Positions 27,764 to 31,131 of a DNA stretch of 31,131 nucleotides are shown piece by piece (positions within the stretch are counted from its first letter, which is position 1; each line of letters opens with the position of its first letter). Made by a program: the position numbers and the translations under genes. A model generated the notes under the pieces. It was not told the DNA's origin. It worked only from the letters and a program-made list of their open reading frames with translations, and did no database searches. Source of the stretch: Thermoplasmata archaeon (GTDB lineage Archaea; Thermoplasmatota; Thermoplasmata; Halarchaeoplasmatales; Halarchaeoplasmataceae); assembly GCA_007129655.1 (NCBI GenBank), contig SKVC01000070.1:1-31131 (forward strand), in the 5' to 3' direction.

Positions 27764-28261
27764 ATGTTCCTCAAGTATGAATACGGCGGCAGCATATACA
27801 AAGTCGAGGTAGAGAGAGAGGGAGAGAAATACTACATCACCCACGATGACAACATGTACACCGTTACCGCTGTTGAAGTGGACAAAGGATTTCTACAGAT
27901 AGACCTCGCAGATAGAGAAATCAAATGCGTGGTATCCGATACAGATGAAAGCAAATACGTTTTTTTGAACGGAGAAGTGCTTGAAGTAGTGCCGATAGAG
28001 TTGACCGGAAGAAAGATGGGAAAAGATTCCGATGATGAAGAAAAAGACCTTCGCTCGCCCATTTCGGGTAAAGTGGTAAAGGTGGAAATCGACGAAGAAG
28101 AGCAGATAAAAACAGGCGATGTACTGATGGTCATCGAAGCCATGAAGATGGAGTACATAATAAAAGCCCCCTGGGATGGAACAGTAGAAAAGATAAATTA
28201 TTCAGAGGGGGAGCAGATAGAGATAGGTGAAGAGACCATGGAAATAAGAAAGGAGGACTAA
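27764..28261 (+). CDS. Biotin carboxyl carrier protein subunit
   Basis: A 165-aa carrier that shuttles carboxybiotin from the carboxylase to the carboxyltransferase. The biotinyl domain carries EAMKMEY with the acceptor lysine at residue 128, 37 residues from the C-terminus, and the partner strands LRSPISGKVVKVEIDEEE and APWDGTVEKINYSEGEQIEIGE. The N-terminal part (FLKYEYGGSIYKVEVEREGEKYYI) is a beta-rich segment like the BT domain of MCC/PCC alpha chains. The frame opens at GTG 27755, but AGGTG at 27753-27757 fits ATG 27764. It is the presumed substrate of the BirA in this window. The next gene starts 2 nt later. Confidence 0.95.
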   Translation: MFLKYEYGGSIYKVEVEREGEKYYITHDDNMYTVTAVEVDKGFLQIDLADREIKCVVSDTDESKYVFLNGEVLEVVPIELTGRKMGKDSDDEEKDLRSPISGKVVKVEIDEEEQIKTGDVLMVIEAMKMEYIIKAPWDGTVEKINYSEGEQIEIGEETMEIRKED

Positions 28262-28263
28262 CT

Positions 28264-29871
28264 GTGGAAGTAATAGAAAGCAAGATAGATACGTCCGGAG
28301 AAGAATACAAAAAAAACTACGAAAGGTATGAAAGCCTTGTAAATGACTTGAAGAGTAAGATCTCATGGGCGATGGAAGGAGGCGGTGAAGAAAGAATAGA
28401 ATTACATAAATCCAGAGGTAAGATGCTGGCTAGAGAGAGGATCGAATCCCTTCTAGACCCGGATACACCTTTCATGGAATTCAACACGCTAGCGGCCTAC
28501 GGACTCTACGATAACAACGCTCCCGCGGCAGGGATAATAACGGGTATAGGCCTAGTACATGGCAGGGAGGTAATGGTAGTAGCTAACGATGCAACTGTCA
28601 AAGGAGGAACATACTATCCTATGACGGTAAAAAAACACCTACGTGCACAAGATATTGCGCTTAATAATAACTTACCTTGCATTTACCTTGTTGACTCCGG
28701 CGGTGCTTTTCTTCCTATGCAGGATGAAGTATTTCCGGATAGGGAACACTTCGGAAGGATTTTCTTCAACCAAGCTAGGATGGCATCTAGGAATATACCG
28801 CAGATCGCCGTAGTACAAGGTATGTGTACCGCCGGCGGTGCCTACGTACCCGCTATGTCCGATGAAGCGGTCATCGTGAAAGGAACGGGAACCATATTCT
28901 TGGGCGGTCCGCCCTTGGTTAAAGCGGCTACCGGTGAAGAGGTAACAGCGGAAGAGCTGGGAGGAGCAGACGTTCACTGTAGGGAGAGTGGTGTAGCAGA
29001 CCATTACGCACAGGACGATGAAGACGCTATCCGCATCACACGAGATATTGTAGAAAATCTAAATAGACCGGAGAAAACTTATTTAGATGTCAAAAAACCG
29101 GAGGAACCCGCGTACGATCCGGATGAGATATACGGTATCATTTCTGAAGATCCTCGTAAACCCTTTGAAGTCCGTGAGATAATAGCCCGGATAGTAGACG
29201 GGTCTAAATTCCAAGAATTCAAAAAGCTCTATGGTCCTACGCTAGTTTGTGGTTTTGCACGTATAATGGGGTATCCCGTGGGAATACTTGCCAACAACGG
29301 TGTTCTGTTCTCGGAATCCGCACTCAAGGGTACTCACTTCATTGAATTGTGTTGTCAACGGAGTATACCCTTGGTATTTATTCAAAATATCACCGGTTTC
29401 ATGGTGGGTAAAAAGTATGAGATCGGCGGTATAGCAAAGAACGGCGCCAAGATGGTAACTGCCGTTACGAACGCACAGGTACCGAAGTTCACCGTGATGA
29501 TAGGCGGTTCCTTCGGAGCAGGTAATTACGGCATGTGCGGTCGTGCTTACAATCCAAGACAATTATGGATGTGGCCCAACGCAAGGATCTCAGTGATGGG
29601 CGGTGAGCAGGCGGCGAGTGTATTATTGACGGTTAAACGTGATCAGTTATGGCGTAAAGGTAAAGAATTGACCGAGGAAGAGGAACAGGAGATCACCAAG
29701 CCCATAACAGAGAAGTACGAAGAAGAAGGAAATCCTTACTACAGCACCGCCCGTATCTGGGATGACGGTGTTATAGATCCTGTGGATACTAGGATGGTTC
29801 TAGGTCTGGGTATATCCGCTTCTTTGAATGCACCGATTCCAGAATGGAAACCGAGTATGTACCGGATGTGA
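28264..29871 (+). CDS. Acyl-CoA carboxyltransferase beta subunit, 3-methylcrotonyl-CoA carboxylase type
   Basis: A 535-aa carboxyltransferase that moves CO2 from biotin to an acyl-CoA. Fragments match the MCC beta pattern (MCCC2/LiuB): RGKMLARERIESLLDPDTPFMEFNTLAAYGLYDN, GIITGIGLVHGREVMVVANDATVKGGTYYPMTVKKHLRAQDIAL, YLVDSGGAFLPMQDEVFPDREHFGRIFFNQARMAS, MCTAGGAYVPAMSDEAVIVKGTGTIFLGGPPLVKAATGEEV and NITGFMVGKKYEIGGIAKNGAKMVTAV. The phrases VFPDREHFGR and GPPLVKAATGEEV favour MCC over propionyl-CoA carboxylase. It starts with GTG at 28264; GGAGG stands about 8 nt upstream. The stop touches the stop of the opposing PEBP gene. Confidence 0.93.
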   Translation: MEVIESKIDTSGEEYKKNYERYESLVNDLKSKISWAMEGGGEERIELHKSRGKMLARERIESLLDPDTPFMEFNTLAAYGLYDNNAPAAGIITGIGLVHGREVMVVANDATVKGGTYYPMTVKKHLRAQDIALNNNLPCIYLVDSGGAFLPMQDEVFPDREHFGRIFFNQARMASRNIPQIAVVQGMCTAGGAYVPAMSDEAVIVKGTGTIFLGGPPLVKAATGEEVTAEELGGADVHCRESGVADHYAQDDEDAIRITRDIVENLNRPEKTYLDVKKPEEPAYDPDEIYGIISEDPRKPFEVREIIARIVDGSKFQEFKKLYGPTLVCGFARIMGYPVGILANNGVLFSESALKGTHFIELCCQRSIPLVFIQNITGFMVGKKYEIGGIAKNGAKMVTAVTNAQVPKFTVMIGGSFGAGNYGMCGRAYNPRQLWMWPNARISVMGGEQAASVLLTVKRDQLWRKGKELTEEEEQEITKPITEKYEEEGNPYYSTARIWDDGVIDPVDTRMVLGLGISASLNAPIPEWKPSMYRM

Positions 29872-30327
29872 TCAGGGTACGTATGTTCCCTTGAGAACTG
29901 CCTTGTCCAAGACGTGGCCTTTCATAGAGTGTTTTACATCCTTCTTTGTTGAACCTTCTGGGAGCTCTAACTCGTCATCGAGTGCATATAGCTCAAATAT
30001 GTAAGTGTGTTCTCCGTCCGGAGGGTTCGGACCTCCGTAGCCCAATTTACCGTAATCGTTCTTGCCTTCTACCGCGCCTTTTGGCGTAACACCTTCTTTT
30101 ATCGCGTTTGTATCAGGAGAAATATTCCATATAACCCAGTGATCCCACACTTTGCCAGCGGGCTTCATGGCATCCGGATCATCCATTATCAATGCCAATG
30201 ATTTCGCGCTTTCAGGCACGCCTTCTATTTTCAAAGGTGGATTTACATCTTCGTTTTTGTACCCGTACTTTCTGGGTATCTTGCTTTCATTCTCAAATTT
30301 CGGGCTTTCTAATTTCAATTTCGTCAT
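29872..30327 (-). CDS. PEBP family protein (YbhB/YbcL-like, Raf kinase inhibitor-like)
   Basis: A 151-aa cytoplasmic protein without signal peptide. The ligand-binding core is visible: NEDVNPPLKIEGVPESAKSLALIMDDPDAMKP, then GKVWDHWVIWNISPDTNAIKEG (DPD and the WDHWV histidine), YGGPNPPDGEHTYIFELYALDD (GP.PP.G.H.Y motif), and a C-terminal HVLDKAVLKGTY. Known family members bind phospholipids or small anions; no in vivo job is established for the archaeal ones. The frame opens at GTG 30336, but TAGGTGA precedes ATG 30327. It follows the acyl-CoA dehydrogenase on the same strand after 24 nt, probably as one transcript. No clear link to acyl-CoA metabolism is known. Confidence 0.92.
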   Translation of the reverse strand: MTKLKLESPKFENESKIPRKYGYKNEDVNPPLKIEGVPESAKSLALIMDDPDAMKPAGKVWDHWVIWNISPDTNAIKEGVTPKGAVEGKNDYGKLGYGGPNPPDGEHTYIFELYALDDELELPEGSTKKDVKHSMKGHVLDKAVLKGTYVP

Positions 30328-30351
30328 ATTTTTCACCTACTCTCTGTTTTT

Positions 30352-31131
30352 TTACAATCCCAATCGCTTAGCTATCACCATGCGCTGTACTTCGGAGGTA
30401 CCCTCACCGATGGTGCATAGCTTTACATCTCTAAAGTAACGCTCGACTTCGTTTTCTCTTAGATAGCCTTGACCGCCGAATATCTGTATCGCGTTCTTGG
30501 CGGCTCGGACTCCGGCTTCGGATGCGAATAGCTTTGCCATGGAGGCTTCTTTGCTGAAGAACTGTTCCTGATCCTCCATGTAAGCGGCTCTATGAACCAG
30601 TAACCGGGCGGCTTCGATCTCCGTGGCCATATCAGCGATCATGAACTGTATAGCTTGGAATTTTGCTAATGGTTTACCGAACTGCTCTCTTTGTTTTGCG
30701 TATTCGATGCTCTTATCGAGTGCTCCCTGGGCGATACCCACGGACATGGCGCCGATGGCTGTTCTACCTCTGTCGAGTATGGTCATTGCGCCTGTGAAGC
30801 CCTCTCCCGGTTCTCCCAATATGTTCTCTTCCGGTACACGGCAGTCCTCGAAGAACATCTCGGTGGTTACGGTTCCTCGAAGGCCGAGCTTGTCCTCCTC
30901 CACACCATATTTCATGCCGGGATTGCCCTTTTCAACTACAAACGCCGATATCCCTCTAGCGCCCTTGCTTTTATCCGTCATGGCCATGACCACTACGGCA
31001 TCTGCGATGCTACCGCTAGTGATGAACTGTTTCGTACCGTTGAGAACCCATTCGTCACCTTCTTTTACTGCAGTAGTCTGGCTACCGGCGGCATCTGACC
31101 CGGCGTTTGGTTCTGTAAGCGCCCATGCGGC
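30352..31131 (-). CDS. Acyl-CoA dehydrogenase (partial, 5' end outside window)
   Basis: The open frame continues to the last base, giving the C-terminal 259 residues of a roughly 380-aa FAD enzyme. The upstream stretch AAWALTEPNAGSDAAGSQTTAV is the ALTEP.AGSD signature of the middle domain. Next are NGTKQFITSGSIAD, GAMTILDRGRTAIGAMSVGIAQGALDKSIEYAKQREQFGKPLAKFQAIQFMIADM, QIFGGQGYLRENEVERYFRDVK and EGTSEVQRMVIAKRLGL. The Glu of EGTSE is the position of the catalytic base in short/medium-chain enzymes; classical isovaleryl-CoA dehydrogenases have their base elsewhere, so substrate is open. It might feed the carboxylase cluster, but it faces it and the electron acceptor genes (ETF) are not here. 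Confidence 0.94.
   Translation of the reverse strand, partial: AAWALTEPNAGSDAAGSQTTAVKEGDEWVLNGTKQFITSGSIADAVVVMAMTDKSKGARGISAFVVEKGNPGMKYGVEEDKLGLRGTVTTEMFFEDCRVPEENILGEPGEGFTGAMTILDRGRTAIGAMSVGIAQGALDKSIEYAKQREQFGKPLAKFQAIQFMIADMATEIEAARLLVHRAAYMEDQEQFFSKEASMAKLFASEAGVRAAKNAIQIFGGQGYLRENEVERYFRDVKLCTIGEGTSEVQRMVIAKRLGL

Noticed and set aside
28264..29871. Annotation as propionyl-CoA carboxylase beta chain
   Set aside because: Tempting because of the methylmalonyl-CoA mutase nearby, but the sequence motifs are those of MCC beta; left as an alternative until a tree is made.

Overview
The window is a piece of an archaeal chromosome, most likely Thermoplasmatota or a close euryarchaeal relative. 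The archaeal identity is directly visible: eukaryote-type ribosomal proteins (eS4, eL32, eL19) lie inside the spc operon, together with aIF1, the RNase P protein Rpp29, a Cbf5/TruB-type pseudouridine synthase, TFB, exosome Csl4, a DUF106 (YidC/EMC3-like) protein, the archaeal phosphopantothenate synthetase, and an intron-containing tRNA. The Thermoplasmatota placement is an inference. It rests on the absence of eL34, eL14 and adk between secY and cbf5 and on the family mix; no 16S or marker phylogeny is available here.

Region 1 (1-11294, all + strand) is one long, tightly packed operon: uS3 tail, uL29, aIF1, Rpp29, uS17, uL14, uL24, eS4, uL5, uS14, uS8, uL6, eL32, eL19, uL18, uS5, uL30, uL15, secY, DUF106, cmk, cbf5/truB. 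Many genes overlap by 1-14 nt and most have GGAGG/GAGGTG-type Shine-Dalgarno sites. Region 2 (11295-16834, +) holds tRNA-Ser(GGA) with a 20-nt bulge-helix-bulge intron, a structured non-coding stretch of about 200 nt ending in T7, TFB, a DUF6015-like acidic protein, a METTL5-like methyltransferase, Csl4, two 75-aa coiled-coil proteins, a Roadblock/LC7 protein without a normal start codon, and a GvpD-like tandem RecA-fold ATPase. Region 3 (16839-18292, -) is a small operon of membrane protein, double winged-helix regulator and protein-isoaspartate methyltransferase, diverging from a phosphopantothenate synthetase gene.

Region 4 (18360-23538) is a B12-dependent methylmalonyl-CoA mutase locus: cobalamin adenosyltransferase and the mutase large subunit on +, facing birA, the mutase B12-binding small subunit and the chaperone GTPase MeaB on -. 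After a large secreted, membrane-anchored protein (23608-25356, -), region 5 (25482-31131) holds a crotonase, a biotin carboxylase, a separate biotin carrier, a carboxyltransferase beta chain, a PEBP protein and a 5'-truncated acyl-CoA dehydrogenase. The crotonase and carboxyltransferase look much more like the LiuC/AUH and LiuB/MCCC2 proteins of leucine catabolism than like a propionyl-CoA carboxylase system.

The metabolic genes fit together. BirA would biotinylate the carrier protein. The adenosyltransferase supplies AdoCbl to the mutase, which MeaB protects. The mutase and the leucine-type carboxylase would drain branched-chain amino acids (and propionyl units) into succinyl-CoA and acetyl-CoA/acetoacetate, which suggests a heterotroph feeding on amino acids or peptides. 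The items most worth a second look are the structured RNA candidate beside the tRNA, the coiled-coil/LC7/GvpD-like cluster, the archaeal leucine-degradation cluster with a split alpha subunit, and the surface protein with its acidic-aromatic stretch and Pro/Gln tail.
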